Below, in pieces: positions 1 to 5,312 of a stretch of DNA of 7,080 bases. The translations under genes were made by a program, and so were the position numbers. Numbering within the stretch: position 1 is the stretch's first letter; every line of letters begins with the position of its first letter. Origin of the DNA: an uncultured Clostridia bacterium. Its GTDB lineage: Bacteria > Bacillota > Clostridia > Christensenellales > Aristaeellaceae. The notes beneath the pieces were generated by a model. The model had not been told where the DNA came from. It did no database searches and worked only from the letters and a program-made list of their open reading frames with translations. Where the stretch lies: assembly GCA_947600345.1 (NCBI GenBank), contig CANQGC010000149.1, forward strand, positions 1 to 7,080. Reading direction: 5' to 3'.

Positions 1-77
1 GAGTTAGTGGCGGCTGCCTTGAAATGGGAAGCGCAGCTTCCCATTTCAACTCCGCGCCGCGGCGGCCCGCGGTATGG
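1..77. repeat. 77-bp direct terminal repeat, left copy
   Basis: The first 77 bases are identical, base for base, to positions 7004-7080. The repeated piece includes 18 nt upstream of the first hairpin of structured repeat copy 1 and runs into the left arm of its long stem. A length of exactly 77 matches a common assembler k-mer size, so this is best read as a contig-closure overlap: a circle, a tandem unit, or a loop in the assembly graph. It need not be a biological repeat. Confidence 0.9.
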
Positions 78-250
78 AGGCGATGGAGCGTTGGTGCGGA
101 TTGCCGAATTATTGGCTGGATACCGCGGGCCGCTGGGGTTACGCCGGGCGCTGCCCGGACCCGCTGGACTCTGTCCAGACCTGCTTAAGGGACGCTGTCC
201 CTTAAGAATTCCTGCCAAGGAACCTGAGGTTCCTTGGATTCTCCCTTCTG
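19..250 (+). repeat. Six-hairpin structured repeat, copy 1
   Basis: This stretch is a chain of near-perfect hairpins. They are: HP1 19-32/36-49 (TTGAAATGGGAAGC with its complement, 3-nt loop); HP2 62-75/120-133 (GCGGCCCGCGGTAT with its complement, 44-nt loop); HP3 144-149/153-158; HP4 164-169/173-178; HP5 184-193/197-206 (CTTAAGGGAC arm); HP6 215-224/228-237 (CCAAGGAACC arm), the last flanked by AGAAT and ATTCT. HP3 to HP6 have 3-nt loops and are joined by short linkers (ACCCG, ACCTG, AATTCCTG). An inverted second copy lies at 6614-6856 with conserved linkers and covarying stems. No transposase, clear terminal inverted repeat or credible gene is seen. It could be a dispersed structured-RNA repeat, a MITE/REP-like element or a strong transcription barrier. 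I cannot assign it to a named family. Confidence 0.85.
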
Positions 251-287
251 CTGCCGCGTTCAGACCGGGCCCCGTTCCCCAAACGAA

Positions 288-322
288 GACCTCTGGCCCT
301 CGGATCTATGGGGCCAGAGGTC
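288..322. repeat. Long hairpin A1, 12-bp perfect stem
   Basis: Arm GACCTCTGGCCC (288-299) pairs perfectly with GGGCCAGAGGTC (311-322) around an 11-nt loop containing GGATCTATG. Outer bases CGAA (284-287) and TTCG (327-330) can extend it past an internal loop. It resembles the hairpin 73 bp downstream at 361-393. The three stem positions that differ between them all change as complementary pairs. Confidence 0.8.
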
Positions 323-360
323 GTGCTTCGAACTAACGCTCCTTTAGAAACGCAACGCAG

Positions 361-393
361 GACTTTGGGCCCATAATCTACGGGCCCAAAGTC
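361..393. repeat. Long hairpin A2, 12-bp perfect stem
   Basis: Arm GACTTTGGGCCC (361-372) pairs perfectly with GGGCCCAAAGTC (382-393) around a 9-nt loop ATAATCTAC. Compared with hairpin A1, stem positions 4, 6 and 7 differ. Their partners differ to match (C:G to T:A twice, T:A to G:C once), while the loop core ATCTA is kept. It looks like a second member of a small structured repeat family. Confidence 0.8.
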
Positions 394-436
394 CGTCGCT
401 CCAACGCGGCAGCATACGGCCGCCGGCCCCGCCGGC

Positions 437-652
437 AAAAAAATATCCCGTGAGTGCCGTCCATCGCTGCTTTTTCACCCGCCACTCAGGCAGGGCGGAG
501 ACCTGCGACTGCTTGCTGCCTTCCCCTGGCAGTATATCGGGGGCTTGGCATCCACATATCGACCCGGAATCCTTTTAATGAACTGTGGGTAAAAGCAACT
601 GACTAACGCACACCCCAGGATATCCTGGCGTTGGCGGCCTTGCGCCGCCGAC
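437..652 (-). ncRNA. ssrS: Probable 6S RNA
   Basis: A perfect consensus promoter (TTGACA, 17 bp, TATAAT at 687-659) drives leftward transcription from about 652 with no coding region, ending at a U-run (443-437). The transcript can close on itself: ATATCCTG (623-616) pairs with CGGGATAT (450-443). Inside this, TGCTTTTACCC (597-587) pairs with GGGTGAAAAAGCA (480-468). An open region and an inner arm lie between. This long rod of about 180 nt (623 to 443) with interior bubbles is the 6S RNA architecture. As I remember them, the 5' CCTGGGGTGTGCG and 3' ACGGCACTCACGGGAT resemble the closing-stem segments of known 6S RNAs. A GC hairpin (GGCGGC/GCCGCC) precedes the rod and would be a 5' extension. 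6S RNA binds the housekeeping RNA polymerase as a promoter mimic. The alternative is another abundant small RNA; SRP, RNase P and tmRNA signatures are absent. Confidence 0.62.
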
Positions 653-658
653 AATCTA

Positions 659-687
659 ATTATATGCCACGTTCCCGCCCCTGTCAA
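659..687 (-). promoter_or_regulatory. Perfect consensus promoter of the 6S-like RNA
   Basis: On the minus strand, TTGACA (687-682) and TATAAT (664-659) are separated by exactly 17 bp, so both hexamers match the housekeeping sigma consensus completely. The expected start is near 652. The -35 box begins 17 nt past the stop codon of the metallophosphoesterase gene on the same strand, so the RNA has its own strong promoter immediately behind that gene. Confidence 0.88.
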
Positions 688-703
688 GCCGCCCGCCGCA
701 TTT

Positions 704-1519
704 TCAGCTAGACAATTTTTCCTCCGAAATTTCGGGCATTTTGGCTCTTGACATTTCGGCAAACTCGAGTACATGCACCTCCGGCGCCGCGTTTAGCCGA
801 AGCGGAAGCTCGCTCGCGCCGATGCCGCCGCTGACGAGCAAATCCATGCCGCCGATCCGGTGCAGCCCCTCCAGCGCCATCAGCCGGTACCTGCGCTCGA
901 AACCCAGCGAGTAGGGCGTCAGCCCCAGCAGCTTGAACTGCCCCGCGTGGGTGTGGCCGGAGAGCATCAGCTCGCATTCGCAGTCCGGCGGCGCGGGGTA
1001 GTGGGACAGCAGCACGCGGTAGCCTTCGCAGCCGTCAAACAGCCCCGCCGTGCGCGGATTGCCGTACTTGTGCTCGTCGCAGCCGCCGATCACCAGCGCG
1101 CCGCCGGGCAGGGGCGCGCTCCGCCGCTCGTTCACCAGCAGCGTCACGCCCGCGTCGGCCATGATCTTGCGCAGCTCGCCGCGATCCATGCGGTCGTTGT
1201 TGCCCGGGACGCCGAACGCGCCCAGCGGGAAGCGCAGCCTCCCCAGTGCCCGGAAGAAGCGCCGGCAGTCGGCGTCGGACTCGGCGTAGTCGCCGCCCAG
1301 CAGCAGCATGTCGGCATCCACGCCCGCGAGCCGCCCGATCAGTGCGTCCAGCCGCTCGTCGCTCACGCACCGGCGCAGGTGCACGTCCGTCACGAACAGC
1401 AGCCGCTTGCCGCGCAGCCACTCCGGGGCGCCAATCGTCACCCGGGAAACTGCCGGCAAGAAAAACCAGCCCGTGCGCAGGCGGCGCTCCGGGCGGTTCG
1501 ATTTGGCGTTTGCGCTCAT
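704..1519 (-). CDS. Calcineurin-like metallophosphoesterase, YkuE/YaeI type
   Basis: A 271-residue protein with the ordered metal-binding motifs of the calcineurin-like phosphoesterase fold: DVH (residues 45-47), GGDY (75-78), GNND (106-109), SHYP with H173, and GHTH (188-191). The C-terminal stretch LVSGGIGASELPLRL is typical of the YkuE/YaeI branch, which includes UDP-2,3-diacylglucosamine and phosphodiester hydrolases linked to the envelope. The substrate here cannot be read from sequence. The canonical GNH(D/E) motif reads GNND, replacing the histidine that usually helps catalysis. No convincing N-terminal membrane segment or signal peptide is seen, only a basic start (residues 1-16), so it is probably cytoplasmic or peripheral. 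The start ATG overlaps the stop of the ROK kinase gene in an ATGA, which implies translational coupling in one operon. The length is normal for the family. Confidence 0.88.
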   Translation of the reverse strand: MSANAKSNRPERRLRTGWFFLPAVSRVTIGAPEWLRGKRLLFVTDVHLRRCVSDERLDALIGRLAGVDADMLLLGGDYAESDADCRRFFRALGRLRFPLGAFGVPGNNDRMDRGELRKIMADAGVTLLVNERRSAPLPGGALVIGGCDEHKYGNPRTAGLFDGCEGYRVLLSHYPAPPDCECELMLSGHTHAGQFKLLGLTPYSLGFERRYRLMALEGLHRIGGMDLLVSGGIGASELPLRLNAAPEVHVLEFAEMSRAKMPEISEEKLSS

Positions 1520-2478
1520 TCCAGCGGCCCCAGCAGCAGCGCCGCGCCGTACATTCCGGCCCGGTCGCCGAACTTGGCCGGGATGAACTGGGCGGGATAG
1601 TGCTGGTCGATCAGCGAGTGGTGGCGGTAGCAGGCGATCATCCGGTCGATGAAGCGCGAGCCCAGCTTGGCCACGCCGCCGCCGTAGACGAATATGTTGA
1701 TGTCGAAGATCTGGTTGAGGGACTGGAACATGCGGCCCAGGTACTCCGCGCCGCGGTTGACCAGCTCCAGCGCGAGGGAGTCGTTGGTCAGCAGCGCCTT
1801 GCCCACGGCCTCCATGTCGATGTTGCTGAGCGTTCCGGCGTAGTTGAGGATCGAGCTGTCGTAGCCCTCCTTGATGCGGTCGGTGGCGTACTTGGCCATG
1901 TACGCGCCGGAGGAGATGGATTCCACGCAGCCGGTCACGCCGCAGGAGCAGGGGTAGCCGGTGGAATCGGACACGAATATGTGGCCGATCTCGCCCGCCA
2001 TGCCGTGGATGCCCCGGTAGAGCTTGCCGTTGAGGATCAGGCCGCCGCCGATGCCGGTGGCGAGCTGGGCGTAGATCATGTTGTCGAAGCCCACGCCCGC
2101 GCCCATCTCGTGCTCGGCCACGGCGGCGGCGTTGGCGTCGTTTTCGATGATCACCGGCACGCCCAGGCGCTCGTGCAGTATGTCGCGCACCGGAGCGTTG
2201 TTCAGCGACATGATGTTCCGGGTCTCCACCACGAAGCCGCGCTCGTAGTCGATGTAGGAGGGCAGCGCCACGCCCACGCCTTCGATGCCGTCGAGCGTGA
2301 GGTCGTTCTTGCTCAGCAGCCTGCGCACCAGGCCGACGACCACGTCCATCAGCCGGTCGATGTCCGCCTCCGGATCCGTCAGCGTCTGCATCTGATCCTG
2401 CAGCGCCATCTCCCCGTCAAAGAGTCCGATCTTGATGTTCGTCGCGCCCACGTCGACGCCAACTCGAAAACCTGCCAT
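1516..2478 (-). CDS. ROK-family sugar kinase, glucokinase-like
   Basis: A 320-residue ROK kinase that would transfer phosphate from ATP to a hexose, most likely glucose, in the cytoplasm. Visible motifs are: the N-terminal phosphate loop DVGATN (residues 9-14); ENDANAAA (112-119) with catalytic D114; the glycine-rich ATGIGGG (140-146); and the ROK zinc site made of H166 (GEIGH) and C177, C179, C184 in CSCGVTGCVE. There is no N-terminal helix-turn-helix, so it is a kinase and not a ROK repressor such as NagC or XylR. The sugar is not proven: glucose, N-acetylmannosamine and fructose kinases share these motifs. The start is supported by AGGAGG at 2486-2491, 7 nt upstream of the ATG. A TATAAT box lies at 2510-2515. 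The downstream phosphoesterase gene overlaps its stop codon by ATGA. Confidence 0.92.
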   Translation of the reverse strand: MAGFRVGVDVGATNIKIGLFDGEMALQDQMQTLTDPEADIDRLMDVVVGLVRRLLSKNDLTLDGIEGVGVALPSYIDYERGFVVETRNIMSLNNAPVRDILHERLGVPVIIENDANAAAVAEHEMGAGVGFDNMIYAQLATGIGGGLILNGKLYRGIHGMAGEIGHIFVSDSTGYPCSCGVTGCVESISSGAYMAKYATDRIKEGYDSSILNYAGTLSNIDMEAVGKALLTNDSLALELVNRGAEYLGRMFQSLNQIFDINIFVYGGGVAKLGSRFIDRMIACYRHHSLIDQHYPAQFIPAKFGDRAGMYGAALLLGPLE

Positions 2479-2485
2479 GACGAAG

Positions 2486-2515
2486 CCTCCTCATATTCTC
2501 TTTTCCTGCATTATA
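2486..2515 (-). promoter_or_regulatory. -10 box and ribosome binding site of the ROK kinase gene
   Basis: On the minus strand TATAAT (2515-2510) matches the -10 consensus. AGGAGG (2491-2486) is a near-perfect Shine-Dalgarno sequence 7 nt before the ATG. The -35 region at the expected distance (ACGGAA or a shifted equivalent) is poor, so the promoter may be weak or activator-dependent. The expected leader is only about 25 nt. Confidence 0.6.
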
Positions 2516-2550
2516 CCCCGAAAAGGTGAAGATTCCGTGTTGAATTGATG

Positions 2551-2574
2551 AAAAACCCGCACAATTTCCGCGCG
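2551..2574 (-). terminator. Possible weak terminator after miaA
   Basis: Reading leftward after the miaA stop codon, CGCGC (2574-2570) can pair with GTGCG (2562-2558) around a 7-nt loop. GG and then five T (2555-2551) follow. The stem is only 5 bp with one G-U pair, so this is a marginal intrinsic terminator. It sits where one would be expected, between miaA and the separate promoter of the ROK gene. Confidence 0.35.
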
Positions 2575-2582
2575 AAAGGAAT

Positions 2583-3479
2583 TTAACTCTCCAGGAATGT
2601 ACGGATCAGCGCCTCGGCCTCGGCGGCGGGATCGCCGCGCATGTCGAGCCAATGGATGGCCTTGTCCCGCCTAAACCAGGTCATCTGGCGCTTGGCGAAG
2701 CGCTTGATGGCCAGCGAGAGCTGCTCGCGCATCTCCGCCTCGGTCTCGATCTCGCCGGTCAGGTACTGGGTGATGAAGCGGTACTCCAGCCCCAGCTTGA
2801 CCATGAACTCCGGCGTCGCGCCCCGATCCAGCAGGCCGCGCACCTCGCCCACCATGCCCGCGGCCATGCGGCGCTCCAGGCGCTCGTCGATGCGCTCCTT
2901 CAGCGTGGGCCGGTCCCAGGTGACGCCCAACTTCAGGCATTCGTAACGGGGCGCGCGGCCGGGCAAGTGGTCGTCGCCGTCGTGGAGCTTCTCCAGCAGC
3001 CGCATCACCCGGTTGCGGTTGCGGGAATCCACTTCTACGCCGGGGAGCTTCTCCCGCAGCATCGCGTACAGCTCCAGCGTGCTCAGCTTCTCCAGTTCGT
3101 CCCGGTAGGCCAGGTCCGGCATGCGGTCGCTCATCACGTAGCCCTCGGTGACGGAGTCCACGTACAGCCCGGTGCCACCCACCAGGAAGGGAAGCCTCCC
3201 CCGGGCGAGGATGGCGTCGATGGCTTCGTAGGCCAGGCGCTGGAAGTCGTGCATTGAGAAGAATTCGCCGGGCTCGCAGACGTCGAGCAGGTGGTGGGGC
3301 ACGCCGCGCATCTCCTCGGGCGTGATCTTGCCGCTGCCCAGGTCGAAGCCCTTAAACACCTGCCGGGAGTCCGCCGACACGATCTCCCCATCGAAGCGGC
3401 GCGCCAGCTCCACCCCGAGCCCACTCTTGCCCGAGGCGTTGGTGCCCACCACGGCGATCAGCTTCGGCAGTCCAGACAT
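2583..3479 (-). CDS. miaA: tRNA dimethylallyltransferase MiaA
   Basis: MiaA transfers a dimethylallyl group to N6 of A37 in tRNAs that read UNN codons, in the cytoplasm. In this 298-residue protein I see the P-loop GTNASGKS (residues 12-19), the DSRQVF segment with probable catalytic D37, GVPHHLLDV (59-67), GGTGLYV (101-107) and the C-terminal FAKRQMTWFRR (261-271) that contacts the anticodon arm. Length is typical (about 300). It is somewhat divergent: the P-loop has N where most have T, and the usual IGYRQ-like motif reads LGLEYRFITQYL (229-240). The start is taken at 3479 and not at the in-frame ATG at 3488, because AAGGAGG (3489-3495) abuts the earlier ATG with no gap but lies 9 nt from this one. 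It is not in the mutL-miaA-hfq arrangement seen in many bacteria. Confidence 0.9.
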   Translation of the reverse strand: MSGLPKLIAVVGTNASGKSGLGVELARRFDGEIVSADSRQVFKGFDLGSGKITPEEMRGVPHHLLDVCEPGEFFSMHDFQRLAYEAIDAILARGRLPFLVGGTGLYVDSVTEGYVMSDRMPDLAYRDELEKLSTLELYAMLREKLPGVEVDSRNRNRVMRLLEKLHDGDDHLPGRAPRYECLKLGVTWDRPTLKERIDERLERRMAAGMVGEVRGLLDRGATPEFMVKLGLEYRFITQYLTGEIETEAEMREQLSLAIKRFAKRQMTWFRRDKAIHWLDMRGDPAAEAEALIRTFLES

Positions 3480-3488
3480 GCGCCTCAT

Positions 3489-3495
3489 CCTCCTT
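3489..3495 (-). promoter_or_regulatory. Ribosome binding site deciding the miaA start
   Basis: AAGGAGG on the minus strand touches an upstream in-frame ATG (3488-3486) with zero spacing. It is 9 nt from the next in-frame ATG (3479-3477). Normal spacing therefore selects the second ATG, shortening the protein by three residues relative to the longest reading frame. Confidence 0.75.
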
Positions 3496-3502
3496 TGCTT
3501 TC

Positions 3503-3531
3503 ATTATACTAAATATCGAATTAAACATCAA
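3503..3531 (-). promoter_or_regulatory. miaA promoter
   Basis: On the minus strand, TTGATG (3531-3526; four of six match) and TATAAT (3508-3503; perfect) are separated by 17 bp. The leader to the ATG at 3479 would be about 17-20 nt and contains the AAGGAGG site. Its -35 box lies 5 bp from the -35 box of the divergent MATE promoter. Confidence 0.75.
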
Positions 3532-3536
3532 GGCGC

Positions 3537-3565
3537 TTGCGGACGGAATTCGCCCGTGCTAAAAT
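3537..3565 (+). promoter_or_regulatory. Putative promoter of the MATE transporter gene
   Basis: TTGCGG (3537-3542; weak -35) and TAAAAT (3560-3565; five of six) are spaced 17 bp apart on the plus strand. Transcription would begin near 3571-3573, only about 8 nt before the ATG at 3580, giving a nearly leaderless mRNA. No Shine-Dalgarno sequence is visible before that ATG, consistent with this layout. Confidence 0.5.
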
Positions 3566-3579
3566 GCACTCAGAAAACA

Positions 3580-4950
3580 ATGGGAAGCGATGTTGGCTTG
3601 TTTACGAGGGATCGGGAATTCTACAAGAGCTTTCTGCGGCTGTGCATAGCGCTGATGGTGGAGCAGGCGGTGATCCTGAGCGTCAACCTGGCGGACAATC
3701 TGATGCTCGGCTCCTATTCCGAGGCGGCGCTCTCGGGCGTGGCGGCGGTGAACCAGATTCAGTTCGTCTACCAGCAGCTGGTCTACGCCATCGGCAACGC
3801 GCTCATCGCGCTGGCCAGCCAGTACTGGGGCCAGCGGCGCCTGGGCGAGATCCGGCAGCTGACCTCCATCGGCGTGCGGATGGAGGTCGTGCTGGCGGCG
3901 CTGCTGTTCGCCGCGGTGAGCTTGTTCCCTGAGGGTGCGCTGCGGCTGTTCACCGACCAGCCCGCGTTCATCGCCGAGGGCGTGGCGTACCTGAACATCA
4001 TCCGCTTCTCCTACCCCTTCTTCGCGCTGACGGCGGTGCTGCTGAGCGCGATGCGCTCGGTGGAGACGGTGAAGATCGCGCTGCGGGTGTCGGTGGTGTC
4101 GCTGTGCATCAACGTGGCGATCAACTACCTGCTCATCGGCGGCAACCTGGGCGCGCCGGAGCTGGGCGCGCGGGGCGCGGCCATCGGCACGCTGACGGCC
4201 CGCGTGGTGGAGTTCATCATCGTGCTGACCTTCGTGCTGCGGGACGAGAAGCTCGGGCTGCGGCTGAAGCACCTCGCCCAGCGCGGCGCGCCGCTGTTCC
4301 GGGACTTCATCTACATATCGATCCCCACGGTGGGCGCGGCGCTGCTCTGGGGCGTGACCAACGCGCTGCAGACGGTGATCCTGGGCCACATGAACGACAG
4401 CGCCATCGCGGCGCAGTCGATCTCGAACACGGTGTTTCTGCTGCTGAAGGTCACGTCGGTGGGCGCGGCCTCGGCGGCCTCGGTGCTGATCGGCAAGACC
4501 GTGGGCGAGGGCGATCTGCCGAAGGTCAAGCTCTACACCCGCACGCTGCAGATGATCTTCATCGGCATCGGCGTGCTGCTCAGCTGCACGATGCTGCTGA
4601 TTCGCGGGCCGCTGCTGCGCTTCTACGCGCCCACGATCACGCCGGAGACCTACGACCTGGCCAGCGCCTACATGCTGATCCAGACGGCGGTGCTGCTGGT
4701 GATGTCCTACCAGATGTCGGTCAACGCCGGCATCATCCGCGGCGGCGGCGACGCCCGCTTCATACTGATCCTGGACATGATCACGCTGTTCTTCTTCATG
4801 CCGCTATCCTGGATGGGCGGGCTGGTCTGGGGCTGGAGCCCCATCGCGGTGATCCTGTGCATGAACGCGGATCAGTTCACCAAGTGCATCCCCGCCTGCA
4901 TCTACGTCAACAGCTACCGCTGGGTGCGCAAGCTGACGCGGGACGCATGA
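3580..4950 (+). CDS. MATE family multidrug efflux transporter
   Basis: A 456-residue integral membrane protein of the MATE (NorM/DinF-like) family, which exports cationic drugs or metabolites by exchange with H+ or Na+. The sequence is a series of about twelve hydrophobic segments in two related halves. Family-typical stretches include VNLADNLMLGSYSEAALSGV near the N-terminus, LGARGAAIGTLTAR before the middle, the half-repeat VILGHMNDSAIAAQSI, and RGGGDARF near the C-terminus. The length fits the family (440-470). The start is uncertain: the reading frame stays open upstream through miaA on the other strand, and ATG 3580 is chosen because it lies just after the putative promoter and gives a short cytoplasmic N-terminus (FTRDREFYKSFLRL) before the first helix. 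A downstream TTG at 3598 is possible. Substrate and coupling ion cannot be read from sequence. No terminator is obvious before the serS promoter 35 nt beyond the stop. Confidence 0.92.
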   Translation: MGSDVGLFTRDREFYKSFLRLCIALMVEQAVILSVNLADNLMLGSYSEAALSGVAAVNQIQFVYQQLVYAIGNALIALASQYWGQRRLGEIRQLTSIGVRMEVVLAALLFAAVSLFPEGALRLFTDQPAFIAEGVAYLNIIRFSYPFFALTAVLLSAMRSVETVKIALRVSVVSLCINVAINYLLIGGNLGAPELGARGAAIGTLTARVVEFIIVLTFVLRDEKLGLRLKHLAQRGAPLFRDFIYISIPTVGAALLWGVTNALQTVILGHMNDSAIAAQSISNTVFLLLKVTSVGAASAASVLIGKTVGEGDLPKVKLYTRTLQMIFIGIGVLLSCTMLLIRGPLLRFYAPTITPETYDLASAYMLIQTAVLLVMSYQMSVNAGIIRGGGDARFILILDMITLFFFMPLSWMGGLVWGWSPIAVILCMNADQFTKCIPACIYVNSYRWVRKLTRDA

Positions 4951-4985
4951 GCCGCCGAGCGCGCCGCCCATCTTGAACATTTTAC

Positions 4986-5014
4986 TTGCAAAAGCGCCCG
5001 CCCCGGGCTATAAT
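4986..5014 (+). promoter_or_regulatory. Promoter of the serS T-box leader
   Basis: TTGCAA (4986-4991; four of six) and TATAAT (5009-5014; perfect) are separated by 17 bp. The expected start is near 5021, which gives a leader of about 290 nt before serS. Its -35 box begins 35 nt after the MATE stop codon. Confidence 0.82.
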
Positions 5015-5020
5015 AGTGGC

Positions 5021-5276
5021 AGTTGAACAACGCGTTCGGGAAGAATGTGGCCGCTTCAAGCGCGCAGAGAGCCGGGGTGGGTGGAAGCCCGGCGGCAGCG
5101 GCGGCCGTTCCACCTTCCACGGCCCGGTTTTCCGAGGGATTCCGGGCACGCGTCCGGCGAGGAGCCGGAGGGCCGCGCCCCTTATCGCGCGTCGAGTGGC
5201 CGGAGTTCTCCGGCAATTTGGGTGGCAACGCGGATGCTCTCCGTCCCAAGCGGGATGGGGGAGCTCTTTCTTTTTT
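5021..5276 (+). promoter_or_regulatory. Serine T-box riboswitch (tRNA-Ser sensing leader of serS)
   Basis: A classic T-box leader that reads the charging state of tRNA-Ser and controls transcription of serS. Stem I starts around GGGAAGAATGTGG (5038-5050) and carries the conserved AGAGAGCC (5066-5073) and GGTGGAAGCC-type apical segment. On its 3' strand the Ser codon TCC (5109-5111), followed by A, is the best specifier candidate. Stem III is GCCGGA/TCCGGC (about 5199-5214). The T-box motif AATTTGGGTGGCAACGCGG (5215-5233) builds a textbook antiterminator: TTGGG (5218-5222) with CCCAA (5245-5249), bulge TGGCAAC (5223-5229), and GCGGA (5230-5234) with TCCGT (5240-5244). The bulge sequence TGGC would pair with a tRNA ending in GCCA, matching the G73 discriminator of bacterial tRNA-Ser. 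A competing terminator follows. Confidence 0.95.
5236..5276 (+). terminator. Intrinsic terminator of the serS T-box leader
   Basis: GCTCTCCGTCCC (5236-5247) pairs with GGGATGGGGGAGC (5252-5264) around loop AAGC. The stem has 12 pairs, including two G-U pairs, and one bulged G. The T-rich tract TCTTTCTTTTTT (5265-5276) follows. The left arm overlaps the 3' half of the antiterminator, so the two structures exclude each other. Confidence 0.92.
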
Positions 5277-5300
5277 ACCTGAAAGCGCAAATTATGATTT

Positions 5301-5306
5301 GGAGGG
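5301..5306 (+). promoter_or_regulatory. serS ribosome binding site
   Basis: GGAGGG lies 6 nt before the ATG at 5313. It is downstream of the leader terminator and so is present only on read-through transcripts. Confidence 0.85.
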
Positions 5307-5312
5307 AATACC

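Larger units (their letters stand above)
251..436. other. Non-coding stretch with tandem long hairpins
   Basis: I see no credible gene here. The stretch holds two long hairpins described separately (288-322 and 361-393). It also has a short GC hairpin at 422-436 (GCCGGC, CCC loop, GCCGGC) next to an A-run that begins at 437. It lies just beyond the inferred 3' end of the 6S RNA on the minus strand, so it may help stop leftward transcription. The hairpins have no T-tract of their own. Confidence 0.6.

Noticed and set aside
19..250. CRISPR array or tRNA cluster
   Set aside because: The hairpins differ from one another, are not regularly spaced identical repeats, and no tRNA cloverleaf or conserved T-loop is present.
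7..336. A 109-codon open frame across the left non-coding region
   Set aside because: It runs through all the hairpins of repeat copy 1, and indels in copy 2 would shift the frame. It is an accident of a structured repeat.
422..443. GC hairpin next to an A/T-run as a standard plus-strand terminator
   Set aside because: On the plus strand the run following the hairpin is A, not T. On the minus strand the T-run precedes the hairpin, so neither orientation is a canonical terminator by itself.
437..652. SRP RNA as an alternative identity for the small RNA (fragment GGAAGGCAGCAAGCAG)
   Set aside because: The fragment resembles the SRP tetraloop region, but the CC that should pair ahead of GGAA is missing and no Alu-domain signature is seen. 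The global rod fits 6S better.
860..2529. Long plus-strand open frames opposite the phosphoesterase and ROK kinase genes
   Set aside because: They have Arg/Ala/His-rich composition, no recognisable motif, and mirror well-supported genes on the minus strand.
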